Shown piece after piece: positions 1-9,325 of a stretch of DNA of 47,401 bases. The notes under the pieces are model-generated. The model had not been told where the DNA came from. It was given only the letters and a program-made list of their open reading frames with translations, and ran no database searches. The position numbers and the translations under genes are program-made. The stretch is from Flavobacteriaceae bacterium (GTDB lineage: Bacteria; Bacteroidota; Bacteroidia; Flavobacteriales; Flavobacteriaceae): positions 1 to 47,401 of the forward strand of contig WGBX01000124.1 in assembly GCA_015494075.1 (NCBI GenBank). The letters are read 5' to 3'. Within the stretch, counting starts at the first letter, position 1, and each line of letters opens with the position of its first letter.

Positions 1-563
1 AAGTATTCTCTAGCAATAATAACAACTTCATCATACCAATCTTGTCCAAATTTTCTAATAAGAGGCTCTTTTAAAAACTGATATAATGGAACTTGTAGTG
101 TTTTCCCCAATTCACAAGCATTGCTACAAATATCCCATTGATGATAATTAAGCGTTTGAAATTCAGGAAAATCTTTTACTCTTACCGGATATAGATGACA
201 AGAAACAGGTTTAGGCCAATTTATTTTTTTATCACGAAAAGCTTTTTCAATACCACACAAATAAGTACCGTCATCAGATCTGGTAACATACGCACACTCT
301 CGTCCATTTATCAAAGGTGTTGTCAACTCGCCTTCCACATCAATAACATATTTGCCTTGCGCTTCGATAGCATTAATACCTTCTTTGGTTAAATAATTTT
401 TTATTAAAGGATAAATTTGCTCTAATATTACTTTTTCATTATCTAGTAGCGGTGCGCCCGAATCGCCTTCTATACAACACATACCTTTACAGGCTGTTAA
501 ATTACAAACAAATTCTTCTTCAAATAAATCATCTGAAATAATGGTTTTTCCAACTTGAAACAT
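1..563 (-). CDS. DUF3109 family protein (3' end runs off the window)
   Basis: Open frame on the minus strand starting MFQVGKTIISDDLFEEEFVCNLTACKGMCCIEGDSGAPLLD, with a Cys-rich N-terminus (CKGxCC). Absent from the ORF track because it is open at the window edge. Confidence 0.85.
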   Translation of the reverse strand, partial: MFQVGKTIISDDLFEEEFVCNLTACKGMCCIEGDSGAPLLDNEKVILEQIYPLIKNYLTKEGINAIEAQGKYVIDVEGELTTPLINGRECAYVTRSDDGTYLCGIEKAFRDKKINWPKPVSCHLYPVRVKDFPEFQTLNYHQWDICSNACELGKTLQVPLYQFLKEPLIRKFGQDWYDEVVIIAREY

Positions 564-627
564 GGTTTTATTTTTATAAAATAATAAGTAAGGCTTAAAT
601 TTACCGGACTTATGTAAAGTATTTTTA

Positions 628-2055
628 TTATAACGCTGACATATAAGCAACTATCAATTTTTCAATAGCTTTTTTAACGGCTTTGTGTGTTCCTATAAAA
701 TAGTTAGTCATAATAGAAAAACTGTAATAATGCCCTGATTTTGCCTTAAAAATTCCGGTATAATTTTGTACTTTACTCACCGAACCGCTTTTAACCCATA
801 CCTGTGATTGCATGGGATGTTTCTTAAGAAAATATTTTGCATAGCCATCTTTACCGCCATGAGGTAAAATATCTAAAACCGTTGATTGGCCTAATTTATC
901 GGTCATTAATTTTAAAAATGCTGTCATTTGAGTCGGTTGCACCAAATTGTCCGGGGCTAATCCGCTGCCATCTTCTATATCAGCAGCTTCAAAACCATAA
1001 GGTGCAAAAAAATCATGTATAGCTCGTTTATTTAAATATCCGTTGGCAGGTTTATCACCATTAATAAGTAACCATGCTAAAGCTTCACTAAAGTGATTAA
1101 TACTAAAATCATTGGTATACTTTGCCAGTATGATTAAAGGCTGAGATTGATGATGCCAAATTTGTTTAAATTCACTCGGATAAGCATTGCGAATAGCTAT
1201 ATTTTGAACCTGGATATGGTTTTCGACCAACTTTTTCTTAAAAATTTTTAAAAATGACAATGGCGGATTCGGAATACCTCCTTTTATTTTAAATATTTTT
1301 TTTCCGCCGGGTATTGTCCCTAAAATGTAACGCGACGTGTCAAATGGAGCTGCATAAATATAGGCTTCATCATTTGAATCCGGAGCATTTGTCAAAACTT
1401 TGTTTATATATGTAATGCCTTCAATTTCGGGTTCGGTATTAAGCAATCCGGTTGGTTCACCAATATGTTCACCTGGTTTTAAAAATATATCAATACGATT
1501 ATCGTTAAAATTAAAATCCCAAGCGCCTGTACCGTAATAGTTTCCTATATCTTCAATAGGCCAGCTGCCTGGTGCAGGATATCGCCACCCATTGCATGCC
1601 ATAACTATTTGTCCTGTTATGGTTGTTATCCCCAAATTTCGCAATTTAGAGAGCATTTCTTCCATGAGTTGCCGGTAATCTTCTTTCATTCTCATAGATC
1701 CGAAACTCGGATCTCCTGATGTTTTGATAATTAAATCACCAAATAACATATTATTAACGATCTTACCGGAATAACCCAATTGCGTATCATAACGAAAATC
1801 CTTACCTAATTGATCAATAGCTGCCAAAGTATATAGTAATTTTAAATTAGAAGCTGGCGTAAAATTTTGTTGGCCGTGCCATTGAAAAACTTCTTGACCA
1901 TTTTGAAGATTCCGAATAGAAATACCCAAATGAGCTCCTTTTAAAGCCGGTGATTTTTTAAATTCTTGTAAAGCTTCTTTTAATGTAGAAACTGTTTGTT
2001 GTGACTGTAAATTACTGATTAACAGTAGTAAAAATGCTAAAATTATTTTTTTCAT
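628..2055 (-). CDS. dacB: D-alanyl-D-alanine carboxypeptidase/endopeptidase (PBP4/DacB-like, peptidase S13)
   Basis: TPASNLKLLYTLAAI (SxxK), SINHFSEALA (SxN-like), VKSGSVSKVQNYTG (KSG). The start is probably the internal Met MKKIILAFLLL (2055), which begins a signal peptide, rather than 2103. Confidence 0.85.
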   Translation of the reverse strand: MKKIILAFLLLLISNLQSQQTVSTLKEALQEFKKSPALKGAHLGISIRNLQNGQEVFQWHGQQNFTPASNLKLLYTLAAIDQLGKDFRYDTQLGYSGKIVNNMLFGDLIIKTSGDPSFGSMRMKEDYRQLMEEMLSKLRNLGITTITGQIVMACNGWRYPAPGSWPIEDIGNYYGTGAWDFNFNDNRIDIFLKPGEHIGEPTGLLNTEPEIEGITYINKVLTNAPDSNDEAYIYAAPFDTSRYILGTIPGGKKIFKIKGGIPNPPLSFLKIFKKKLVENHIQVQNIAIRNAYPSEFKQIWHHQSQPLIILAKYTNDFSINHFSEALAWLLINGDKPANGYLNKRAIHDFFAPYGFEAADIEDGSGLAPDNLVQPTQMTAFLKLMTDKLGQSTVLDILPHGGKDGYAKYFLKKHPMQSQVWVKSGSVSKVQNYTGIFKAKSGHYYSFSIMTNYFIGTHKAVKKAIEKLIVAYMSAL

Positions 2056-2065
2056 AATCAAATTT

Positions 2066-3112
2066 TTATTCAAATTTATTGGCCAATTGACCACAAGCTG
2101 CATCTATATCCTGCCCTTTACTTTTTCTTAGAGTAGCAACAATACCTGCATTATTTAGGGCTGTTTTATAAGCTTCTAAAATGTGCGCATCTGCTTGTTG
2201 AAATCTATCTGATGCATCTATGGGATTGTATTCAATTAAATTGACTTTAGATGGCACTTTTTTAGCATAATCTACCAATGCTTTTATTGACTGTTCATCA
2301 TCATTTATTCCTTTAAAAACCAAATATTCAAAAGTAATCTTTCTTTTGGTTTTATTATACCAATACTGTAAAGCTGACAATAATTCTTTCAAACCGCCTT
2401 GTCTTTTATTTACCGGCATAATTTGTGTGCGAATATCATCAATTGCCGAATGTAGAGATACCGCCAAACCAACCTTTGCATTCTCATCGGCCATACGACG
2501 AATATTTTTGGGAATACCTGATGTAGATATCGTAATACGTCTTGCTGCCATACCCAAAGCCTTATCAGAAGTAATTTTTTCTACGGCACGCATAACGTTA
2601 TCATAATTAAGTAAAGGTTCTCCCATACCCATAAAAACTATATTGGTAAGTGAATGTCCATAATAATCACAACTTTGCTTATCGGCTTCAATAACCTGAT
2701 CGACAATTTCATCAGGGGTGAGATTACGCATGCGCTTTAGACGGGCAGTAGCACAAAAATGACAATCTAATGAACAACCTACCTGCGATGAAACACAAGC
2801 TGTTGTGCGTTTTTTTGCCGGTATGAGTACTGATTCTACAACCAAGTCATCTTGTAATCCAATAGCATTTTTTATGGTCCCGTCGATACTATGTTGAAAT
2901 TTTTTAATTTTTATATGTGGAATACTAAAATGGTTATCTAAAAATAATCTAAGATTTTTAGATAAGTTAGTCATTTCTTCAAAACTTCGGGCATTTTTTT
3001 TCCATAACCATTCATAAACCTGTTTGGCTCTGTATGATTTCTCGCCATTTTTAACAAAAAAACGGCTTAATTCATCTAAATCAAAACTTCTAATGTTCGG
3101 TTTACTATTCAT
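2066..3112 (-). CDS. rlmN: 23S rRNA (adenine(2503)-C(2))-methyltransferase RlmN
   Basis: Radical SAM motif CSLDCHFCAT, GMGEPLLNYDNV, C-terminal AACGQLA. Confidence 0.95.
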   Translation of the reverse strand: MNSKPNIRSFDLDELSRFFVKNGEKSYRAKQVYEWLWKKNARSFEEMTNLSKNLRLFLDNHFSIPHIKIKKFQHSIDGTIKNAIGLQDDLVVESVLIPAKKRTTACVSSQVGCSLDCHFCATARLKRMRNLTPDEIVDQVIEADKQSCDYYGHSLTNIVFMGMGEPLLNYDNVMRAVEKITSDKALGMAARRITISTSGIPKNIRRMADENAKVGLAVSLHSAIDDIRTQIMPVNKRQGGLKELLSALQYWYNKTKRKITFEYLVFKGINDDEQSIKALVDYAKKVPSKVNLIEYNPIDASDRFQQADAHILEAYKTALNNAGIVATLRKSKGQDIDAACGQLANKFE

Positions 3113-3312
3113 ACCACAAAGGTAAGATATATTTATGAAAATTAAACCGGCAACTATTTTTGAAAATAAAAATTTTTAAGCTTTTACTTAACAACTTAAA
3201 GTATGTTTTGCAATTATAATATACTTTAAAACCATATTTTAATCATAAATTTTATTTATAAGCCAATAAGAAAAACATTACTTAAAGACTTTATTTCAGG
3301 TTTCAAATCATT

Positions 3313-3320
3313 TATCTTTG
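3313..3320 (+). promoter_or_regulatory. Putative Bacteroidota -7 box (TATCTTTG) upstream of sod
   Basis: TAnnTTTG match about 24 nt upstream of the ATG. Confidence 0.45.
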
Positions 3321-3343
3321 TACATAATCAAAAAAAATAAATT

Positions 3344-3952
3344 ATGAGTTTCAAATTACCAGAATTACCATATACATACGATGCATTAGAACCCTACATC
3401 GACGAAGCTACAATGCGCGTGCATCATTTAGGTCATCATCAAGGTTATACTAATGGTTTAAATGCTGCCATTAAAGATACTTGCTTTGAAAATAAAAATA
3501 TTGAAAACATTTTACAGGACATCCATATTAATGATACTGCTATTAGAAACAATGGTGGTGGCTATTGGAATCATATTTTGTATTGGCAAATTATGTCACC
3601 AAATGGTGGCGGAATACCACAAGGAGAATTAAGCGAAGCTATTAAACGTGATTTTGGCTCTTTTGAAAACTTTAAAGAGCAATGGACAAAAGCCGGTGGT
3701 GCCCGCTTTGGAAGTGGCTGGGTTTGGCTATTATGTAATCATGGAAAATTAAGTATTTGTCACACGCCTAACCAAGATAATCCTTTAATGAAATTTGTTG
3801 ACTGCAAAGGCGAGGTTATATTAGGAATGGATGTTTGGGAACATGCATATTATTTAAAACATCAAAATAAAAGAGGGGCATATATCAATGATTTCTTTAA
3901 TGTAATCAATTGGGATGAAGTCGCTAAAAGATATGCCGATTGCATGAAATAA
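3344..3952 (+). CDS. sodB: Superoxide dismutase (Fe/Mn family)
   Basis: FKLPELPYTYDALEPYID, HHxxHHQGY, DVWEHAYYLKHQNKRGAYI. Confidence 0.95.
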   Translation: MSFKLPELPYTYDALEPYIDEATMRVHHLGHHQGYTNGLNAAIKDTCFENKNIENILQDIHINDTAIRNNGGGYWNHILYWQIMSPNGGGIPQGELSEAIKRDFGSFENFKEQWTKAGGARFGSGWVWLLCNHGKLSICHTPNQDNPLMKFVDCKGEVILGMDVWEHAYYLKHQNKRGAYINDFFNVINWDEVAKRYADCMK

Positions 3953-3980
3953 ATCGGTTTTTTTCATAATAATTGGGGAG

Positions 3981-4014
3981 CCTGGGTTTGATTTATTAAA
4001 CCCAGGTTTTTTTT
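3981..4014 (+). terminator. Rho-independent terminator after sod
   Basis: CCTGGGTTT-gatttatt-AAACCCAGG followed by TTTTTTTT. Confidence 0.9.
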
Positions 4015-4023
4015 GCCTGCATG

Positions 4024-5097
4024 TTAGATTTTACTTAAATTTTCATACTTATAAGTTTGAAAATGTTTATAATATTTCATCATTTTCTGATAAGATTTGT
4101 TATTATTAAAATAATCAGGTTTATGTTTAAATTTTTCAACAGGCAATATTTGGTAATGCCATTTTGAGTTTTCTTTAAATTTATACACCCAAATCGGATG
4201 CACTTTTATATGGCTTAAAGATAAATCCGTGCCTTCTTTCTGAACAAAAGATAATTCAAGCATCATACTGCCATCTCTTGGAAAAGTACGCTGATTGCTG
4301 ATAAAATTGCCCAATGAAAATACTGTTAATTGATCTGTTTGAGCATTATAGACTATGTCTTGGATTACATGCGGATGCGCACCTATAATATACCTGACAC
4401 CATTTTGATGCAAAAATTTCACTAAATCTTTTTGGTTTTTATTCGGATGGTGCTGGTATTGTTCTCCCCAATGCAAAAAGACTATGAGCAAATCCGGTTT
4501 TAACTGTTTAACTTTAAGTAAATCATTTTTTATCTGTTTTTTTTGAATCAAATTAACAACAGTTGGACGCGGAATTGGCAATCCATTGGTACCATATGTA
4601 TAATTCAAAATAGCAATAACCTGATTATTTCGTTTTAAAACAAGCGGATTTTTCTGTTCCCTTGCTTGTATACTTTCAAATGTTCCCGTATGTTCTATTA
4701 CCAAACTATCTAAAATATTTAACGTTTTATGTATCCCTCGCCGACCTTTATCACAGCTATGATTATTGGCCGTAACCAACACATTAATACCGGCTTTTTT
4801 GCAAGCTGAAGCTAAATCGGGTGGTGCACTAAATTGAGGATAACCATGATAAGGTTTAACTCCCAAAGTGGTTTCTAAATTAGCAATAACATAGTTTGAA
4901 TGGTCAAAATAAGGTTTTAAATAATAAAAGTTTTCGGTATAATCGTATGAGCCGTCAGCCTTAAGAGCCGCTCTTATTTGAGGACCGTGGCTCATAATAT
5001 CTCCTATAAAAGTAAGTTTTAAAGTATCCTTAACAACTTCCTGGGCTTTGATGTCAAATAAATAGATTAATAAAAATAAGGTATAAATTTTACGCAT
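4024..5097 (-). CDS. CapA family protein (poly-gamma-glutamate/capsule synthesis, metallophosphatase-like)
   Basis: FIGDIMSHGPQ, ANLETTLG, VTANNHSCDKG, VFLHWGEQY, IGAHPHVIQ motifs. Confidence 0.9.
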   Translation of the reverse strand: MRKIYTLFLLIYLFDIKAQEVVKDTLKLTFIGDIMSHGPQIRAALKADGSYDYTENFYYLKPYFDHSNYVIANLETTLGVKPYHGYPQFSAPPDLASACKKAGINVLVTANNHSCDKGRRGIHKTLNILDSLVIEHTGTFESIQAREQKNPLVLKRNNQVIAILNYTYGTNGLPIPRPTVVNLIQKKQIKNDLLKVKQLKPDLLIVFLHWGEQYQHHPNKNQKDLVKFLHQNGVRYIIGAHPHVIQDIVYNAQTDQLTVFSLGNFISNQRTFPRDGSMMLELSFVQKEGTDLSLSHIKVHPIWVYKFKENSKWHYQILPVEKFKHKPDYFNNNKSYQKMMKYYKHFQTYKYENLSKI

Positions 5098-5150
5098 AGT
5101 ACGAATAAAAATTAAAAATACAAATAAAATAAAAAATGAGGGACTTTTTT

Positions 5151-5158
5151 TATCTTTG
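5151..5158 (+). promoter_or_regulatory. Putative -7 box (TATCTTTG)
   Basis: TAnnTTTG match 24 nt upstream of the FAD oxidoreductase start. Confidence 0.45.
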
Positions 5159-5182
5159 TAAAAATTTGTAAATTAATAAAAA

Positions 5183-6613
5183 ATGTGGAATAAAAATTTA
5201 GATCATTCACAAAAGAAAAGCCATTATGTAGCTATTGTAGGCGGTAGTGTTTCCGGTTCGGAAGCTGCTGCAATGCTTGCTGATAAAGGCGTTAGGGTAG
5301 TTGTATTAGACCAAAATACTTTGCCCTATGGCAAATTGGAAGATGGATTACCAAAATGGCATCATAATTTGAGAGACAAACAAGAAGCTGAGATAGATAA
5401 AAAATTAGATCAAAATTTAATCCGTTTTATCCCGAATATAAAAGTAGGTAAGGATATTTCTTTTAAAGATTTGGTAGATTTAGGATTTACAGCAGTAATA
5501 TTAGCAAACGGCGCATGGAAAGACCGTCCATTACCTGTTGCCGGAATTGAAAAGTTTAAAGATACCCAATTAATATATCAAAATGACTTATTAAAATGGT
5601 ATAATCATTATCATGAGCCCGATTATAAAGGTAAACAATATGATATAACAGATGGGGCAATTGTAATAGGTGGCGGCTTGGCCTCTTTAGATGTTATGAA
5701 AATTGTGATGATGGAATTGGTAGAAAAAGCGCTGAAAGAAAAATTAGGAAAGGACATATTGGTTGATCAATTTGAAATGGAAAAAAAAGGCATTGATAAA
5801 TATTTAGAAAAATTCGGCTTAAAATATGATGATCTAGGCTTAAAAGGTGCAACCTTAATTTATCGTCGTCAAGCAAAACACATGCCTTTAAAACAACCAC
5901 AAGGCGGCACACAAGAAGCTAAAGAAAAAGCGCAAGTGGTCTCTCAACGAATCTTAGATAATTATAAAAAGAAATTTCATTTCGATTTTATTCCCGAAGC
6001 CACACCGGTAGACTATATTGAAGAAAATGGTAAACTCAAAGGTTTAATTCTTCAAAAATTTCAAACCTTAGATGATGGAAAATTGATCCCCATAAAAAAT
6101 GAAACCTTTCCAATATATACTGAACAGGTTATCTCCTCTATTGGAAGTATTCCGGAAAAAATAGAAGGTGTACCTTATGATGGCGACCGCATCAAAACAG
6201 AAGGCGATGAAGATATATCACGTATTGCCGGCTATAAAAATGTTTTTGCTATCGGAAATGCTGTAACAGGTAAAGGGAATATTAAAACCGCCAAAGAACA
6301 CGGCTCTATGGTGACACAACGGTTATTAGATGAATATTTGGAAAAAAATACACAAGCTTTTGATATGGAATTAGAAGCTTACAACCAAGAAATTCGAGAA
6401 AAAACCGACAATAAAATAGGAAAAATATTTAAAGAATTATTTAATAAAGAACTACCCGATGATGCTACGGTTGATCATATTTGGGAAGTTAGTAAAGAAT
6501 ATCAAGATAAGGTAGGTTATAAAGATTATAAATCATGGGTAGCACTACATAAACCTATACGTTATGAGGAAATAATTTCTGATAAGAAAAATGCTGATGA
6601 AGCCAAACAATGA
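5183..6613 (+). CDS. FAD-dependent pyridine nucleotide oxidoreductase (glutamate synthase small-subunit / adrenodoxin reductase-like)
   Basis: VAIVGGSVSGSEAAAMLADKG dinucleotide-binding motif, VIGGGLASLDVMK second nucleotide-binding motif, VFAIGNAVTGKGNIKTA C-terminal FAD motif. Confidence 0.8.
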   Translation: MWNKNLDHSQKKSHYVAIVGGSVSGSEAAAMLADKGVRVVVLDQNTLPYGKLEDGLPKWHHNLRDKQEAEIDKKLDQNLIRFIPNIKVGKDISFKDLVDLGFTAVILANGAWKDRPLPVAGIEKFKDTQLIYQNDLLKWYNHYHEPDYKGKQYDITDGAIVIGGGLASLDVMKIVMMELVEKALKEKLGKDILVDQFEMEKKGIDKYLEKFGLKYDDLGLKGATLIYRRQAKHMPLKQPQGGTQEAKEKAQVVSQRILDNYKKKFHFDFIPEATPVDYIEENGKLKGLILQKFQTLDDGKLIPIKNETFPIYTEQVISSIGSIPEKIEGVPYDGDRIKTEGDEDISRIAGYKNVFAIGNAVTGKGNIKTAKEHGSMVTQRLLDEYLEKNTQAFDMELEAYNQEIREKTDNKIGKIFKELFNKELPDDATVDHIWEVSKEYQDKVGYKDYKSWVALHKPIRYEEIISDKKNADEAKQ

Positions 6614-6643
6614 TTTTCAAATAGTCTAATAAATATAAAAAAT

Positions 6644-6675
6644 AAAAAAGCGCCACTTTAAGTGACGCTTTTTTA
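6644..6675. terminator. Bidirectional terminator between convergent genes
   Basis: AAAAAAGCGCCACTT-TAAGTGACGCTTTTTT with A-run and T-run flanks. Confidence 0.85.
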
Positions 6676-6690
6676 ATAATTTAAAATTAG

Positions 6691-7173
6691 TTATTGATTA
6701 TCTAATACACTACCCTTCTTAGTAGAATAGTTTACTTTCAAAGCATTAACTTTTCTCAATTCCTCTTTAATGTCTGTAATAATTCCCATACCGACATCTT
6801 CATCTGCTTTGATTGAAGTAATCATCAGAGGTTTTTCTTCCTCACGTTTGGCAGCCTTTTCCTTTAACACAAAAGGACCAACTTCACTAACATCAGCAAA
6901 AGCATCATTTAGCTGGATACGAGGTTCTTTACCATATTTAGCTTGATATTTAGGAATTGGTGTTCCAACATAAATAAATGATACCAAACCTTTTTTCTCT
7001 ATTTTTTTCACTTGATCTGCAGACGGTAAACGAACTACTACTTTCTTTTCACCGTTTTCACGCATAACTGTTGCCACCATAAAAAAGAATAACAGCATAA
7101 ATACAATATCCGGTAAGGAAGCCGTTGAAATAGCCGGCGTTCCACTATCTTTTTTCTTTGAAAATTTACCCAT
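6691..7173 (-). CDS. exbD: ExbD/TolR family biopolymer transporter
   Basis: ISTASLPDIVFMLLFFFMVATVMRE: single N-terminal TM helix with the conserved Asp. Confidence 0.85.
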   Translation of the reverse strand: MGKFSKKKDSGTPAISTASLPDIVFMLLFFFMVATVMRENGEKKVVVRLPSADQVKKIEKKGLVSFIYVGTPIPKYQAKYGKEPRIQLNDAFADVSEVGPFVLKEKAAKREEEKPLMITSIKADEDVGMGIITDIKEELRKVNALKVNYSTKKGSVLDNQ

Positions 7174-7176
7174 AAT

Positions 7177-7704
7177 TTATCTTTTTGGTGTTGATTCAGC
7201 AATTTTCTGAGGATAGGCCTCTTTAACTGCTTTTTGTTCTTCTTCGGTTAATTTGTCAAAAGGCTTACCATATTTTTGGCGTGCATAGCGATTTCTGATT
7301 TCATTATATGCAGCGATGAGCTCATTATAAACAGAAATATACTTTTTATAAGAAGTTTCACGCGAATGCTTAATACTAATAACTGCTTTTTGCGGACTAT
7401 CAGATGATTTCGGATCCTTACCATTATTAGTAATGAAATCAATAGCTATTTTTTTGACATCTTTGACATCTGCCGGTTCTTCTTCAATAAGCATTTGGTC
7501 TTGTCCGTTAATAACAATTTCCAAAACATTTTTCTTTTTAATAACCGGCGGCTTTTCAGTTTGCTCGGAATCTGGCGGTGGTAATTTTCTTCTGATTCCA
7601 TAGTTACTTTCCATAGTGGTCGTAACCAAGAAGAAAATTAATAGCAAAAAAGCTATGTCTGCCATTGACCCGGCATTTATTTCTTGTAATTTTCTTTTAG
7701 CCAT
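7177..7704 (-). CDS. exbD: ExbD/TolR family biopolymer transporter
   Basis: INAGSMADIAFLLLIFFLVTTTM: ExbD TM helix with the conserved Asp. Confidence 0.9.
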   Translation of the reverse strand: MAKRKLQEINAGSMADIAFLLLIFFLVTTTMESNYGIRRKLPPPDSEQTEKPPVIKKKNVLEIVINGQDQMLIEEEPADVKDVKKIAIDFITNNGKDPKSSDSPQKAVISIKHSRETSYKKYISVYNELIAAYNEIRNRYARQKYGKPFDKLTEEEQKAVKEAYPQKIAESTPKR

Positions 7705-7734
7705 TGTTAATAGTTTAAATTAGTCTCTCTTTAG

Positions 7735-8214
7735 TTATTCGGCTTCTTCCTCATATACTTCTTCTGTAGAAGCACTGCCACCACTACCTAATGCAGATAA
7801 TACAGGAGATAAAAACATTAACAAAACAGCAATAGTTCCTAATATATAAAAAGTGTATAATCCGGTATCTACCCAATTAGATGTTTTGGCATCTACATTA
7901 ATATTTGGATAATAATGAACCGGTTGGTTTGACGCTAAAACATATTTTGAAAAAGCAACAATACCTAAAAATACAAGTGTAACAATAGCTGTTTGTTTTA
8001 ATTTTTGCGGGTGTGAAAGTAAATCTTTCAACCATACCCAAATAGAAGCAATAACTGCAAAGGCTAATACCAAATAAGTAAAATTTAGCATGGCATCAAT
8101 AGCAGTATCAGCATTATCCGGGTCTTTCATAATCATAATGAAAAGCACGAAGCTAATAATAGCTATGGCTCCCACAATGATTTTTGTGATGAGTTTTAGA
8201 GTTTTATTTTCCAT
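7735..8214 (-). CDS. Hypothetical multi-TM membrane protein within the ExbB/ExbD cluster
   Basis: 159 aa with several hydrophobic helices and an acidic C-terminus. Same strand and tightly packed with exbB and exbD. Confidence 0.75.
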   Translation of the reverse strand: MENKTLKLITKIIVGAIAIISFVLFIMIMKDPDNADTAIDAMLNFTYLVLAFAVIASIWVWLKDLLSHPQKLKQTAIVTLVFLGIVAFSKYVLASNQPVHYYPNINVDAKTSNWVDTGLYTFYILGTIAVLLMFLSPVLSALGSGGSASTEEVYEEEAE

Positions 8215-8224
8215 TTGTAAAATC

Positions 8225-9001
8225 TTATTTTTTGTTGTGACTATATTTTACCAATAAATCGACTAATGAGATAGAAGCATCTTCCATTTTGTTTACAATG
8301 CTGTCGATTTTTGCGATGATAAAATTATAGAAAACTTGTAAGATGATAGCCACAATCAAACCAAATACGGTTGTTAATAAAGCGACTTTAATACCACCAG
8401 CTACCAATGAAGGTTGCATATCACCGGCTGCTTCAATTTTATCAAAGGCTTGAATCATACCGATAACTGTTCCCATAAATCCAAACATAGGCGCAACAGC
8501 AATAAATAAAGCTAACCAAGATACATTTTTTTCTAATTGTCCTACTTGAACATTACCATAAGATACTACGGCTTTTTCAGCTGCATCAACACCTTCGTCC
8601 ATACGTTCTAAACCTTCATAAAAGATAGAAGCGATCGGGCCTTTTTTATTTCTTAACAATTCTTTGGCTTCTTCTACGCCTCCTTCATCTAAAGCTTGCT
8701 CTACTTCTTCTAATAATTTATCAGTATTAGTATCAGCGAAAGATAAATATATAATTCTTTCAATAGCTACTGCTAAACCTAAGATTAAAGTTAAAAGTAC
8801 AATACCCATAAATGCAGGGCCACCTTCAACAAAACGTTTTTTTAATTCTTGATGAAAGGAAGTAGTCGTTTGGGCATCATCAGCTTTTTTAGTTTTTTCT
8901 ACTTTTTTTTCCGTTTGCGCTTTGGTTTCTTGCGCCTGAATGTTAGTTGTTACAAAAAATAACATTCCTACAATAGCTAGGATCGTAAATACTTTTTTCA
9001 T
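8225..9001 (-). CDS. exbB: MotA/TolQ/ExbB proton channel family protein
   Basis: GLAVAIERIIYLSFA, VAPMFGFMGTVIGMIQAFDKIE, VALLTTVFGLIVAIILQVFYN, preceded by a signal-peptide-like N-terminus. Confidence 0.9.
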   Translation of the reverse strand: MKKVFTILAIVGMLFFVTTNIQAQETKAQTEKKVEKTKKADDAQTTTSFHQELKKRFVEGGPAFMGIVLLTLILGLAVAIERIIYLSFADTNTDKLLEEVEQALDEGGVEEAKELLRNKKGPIASIFYEGLERMDEGVDAAEKAVVSYGNVQVGQLEKNVSWLALFIAVAPMFGFMGTVIGMIQAFDKIEAAGDMQPSLVAGGIKVALLTTVFGLIVAIILQVFYNFIIAKIDSIVNKMEDASISLVDLLVKYSHNKK

Positions 9002-9074
9002 ATCGATTTTAATTTAATAGTGATTTAACTTTTCTTTTTTATTATTGATTATTAATTATCTTTTTTCAAGTTAG

Positions 9075-9162
9075 CGGAGAGAGAGGGATTCGAACCCTCG
9101 GTACGCTTGTGGCGCACACACGCTTTCCAGGCGTGCACCTTCGGCCTCTCGGTCATCTCTCC
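9075..9162 (-). tRNA. tRNA-Ser (anticodon GGA)
   Basis: Minus strand GGAGAGATGACCGAGAGGCCGAAGGTGCACGCCTGGAAAGCGTG...GGTTCGAATCCCTCTCTCTCCG. 7-bp acceptor stem, CACGC-CTGGAAA-GCGTG anticodon arm, long variable arm, GTTCGAATC T-arm. Confidence 0.95.
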
Positions 9163-9325
9163 AGCGCCACAAATATAATTTGTTTTGATGGAAACACCAA
9201 ATTTCGTTTTTTTATTTCTCTTATAACGAAACTTAACAGCCATATTATATAAAAAAGCTATAAAATTACATTTTTTTTAATTTTCGATTATCTTTTTTAG
9301 GATTTTAATAATATGTTAAACTTTC

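Noticed and set aside
195-392. 65-aa plus-strand ORF
   Set aside because: Antisense to the partial DUF3109 gene, whose minus-strand frame is clearly the coding one.
837-1022. 61-aa plus-strand ORF, and similar short ORFs opposite long genes (e.g. 2346-2606, 5694-5912, 8664-8852, 10131-10325, 12511-12714, 14261-14491, 19790-20074, 24077-24346, 24376-24906, 26619-26888, 31060-31305)
   Set aside because: Antisense shadow ORFs within confidently assigned genes; no start context, family motif or independent promoter.
9052-9243. 63-aa ORF on the minus strand (MAVKFRYKRN...)
   Set aside because: It overlaps the tRNA-Ser(GGA) gene almost entirely; the peptide AGEMTERPKVHAWKACVRHKRTEGSNPSLSA is the well-known spurious translation of a tRNA-Ser.
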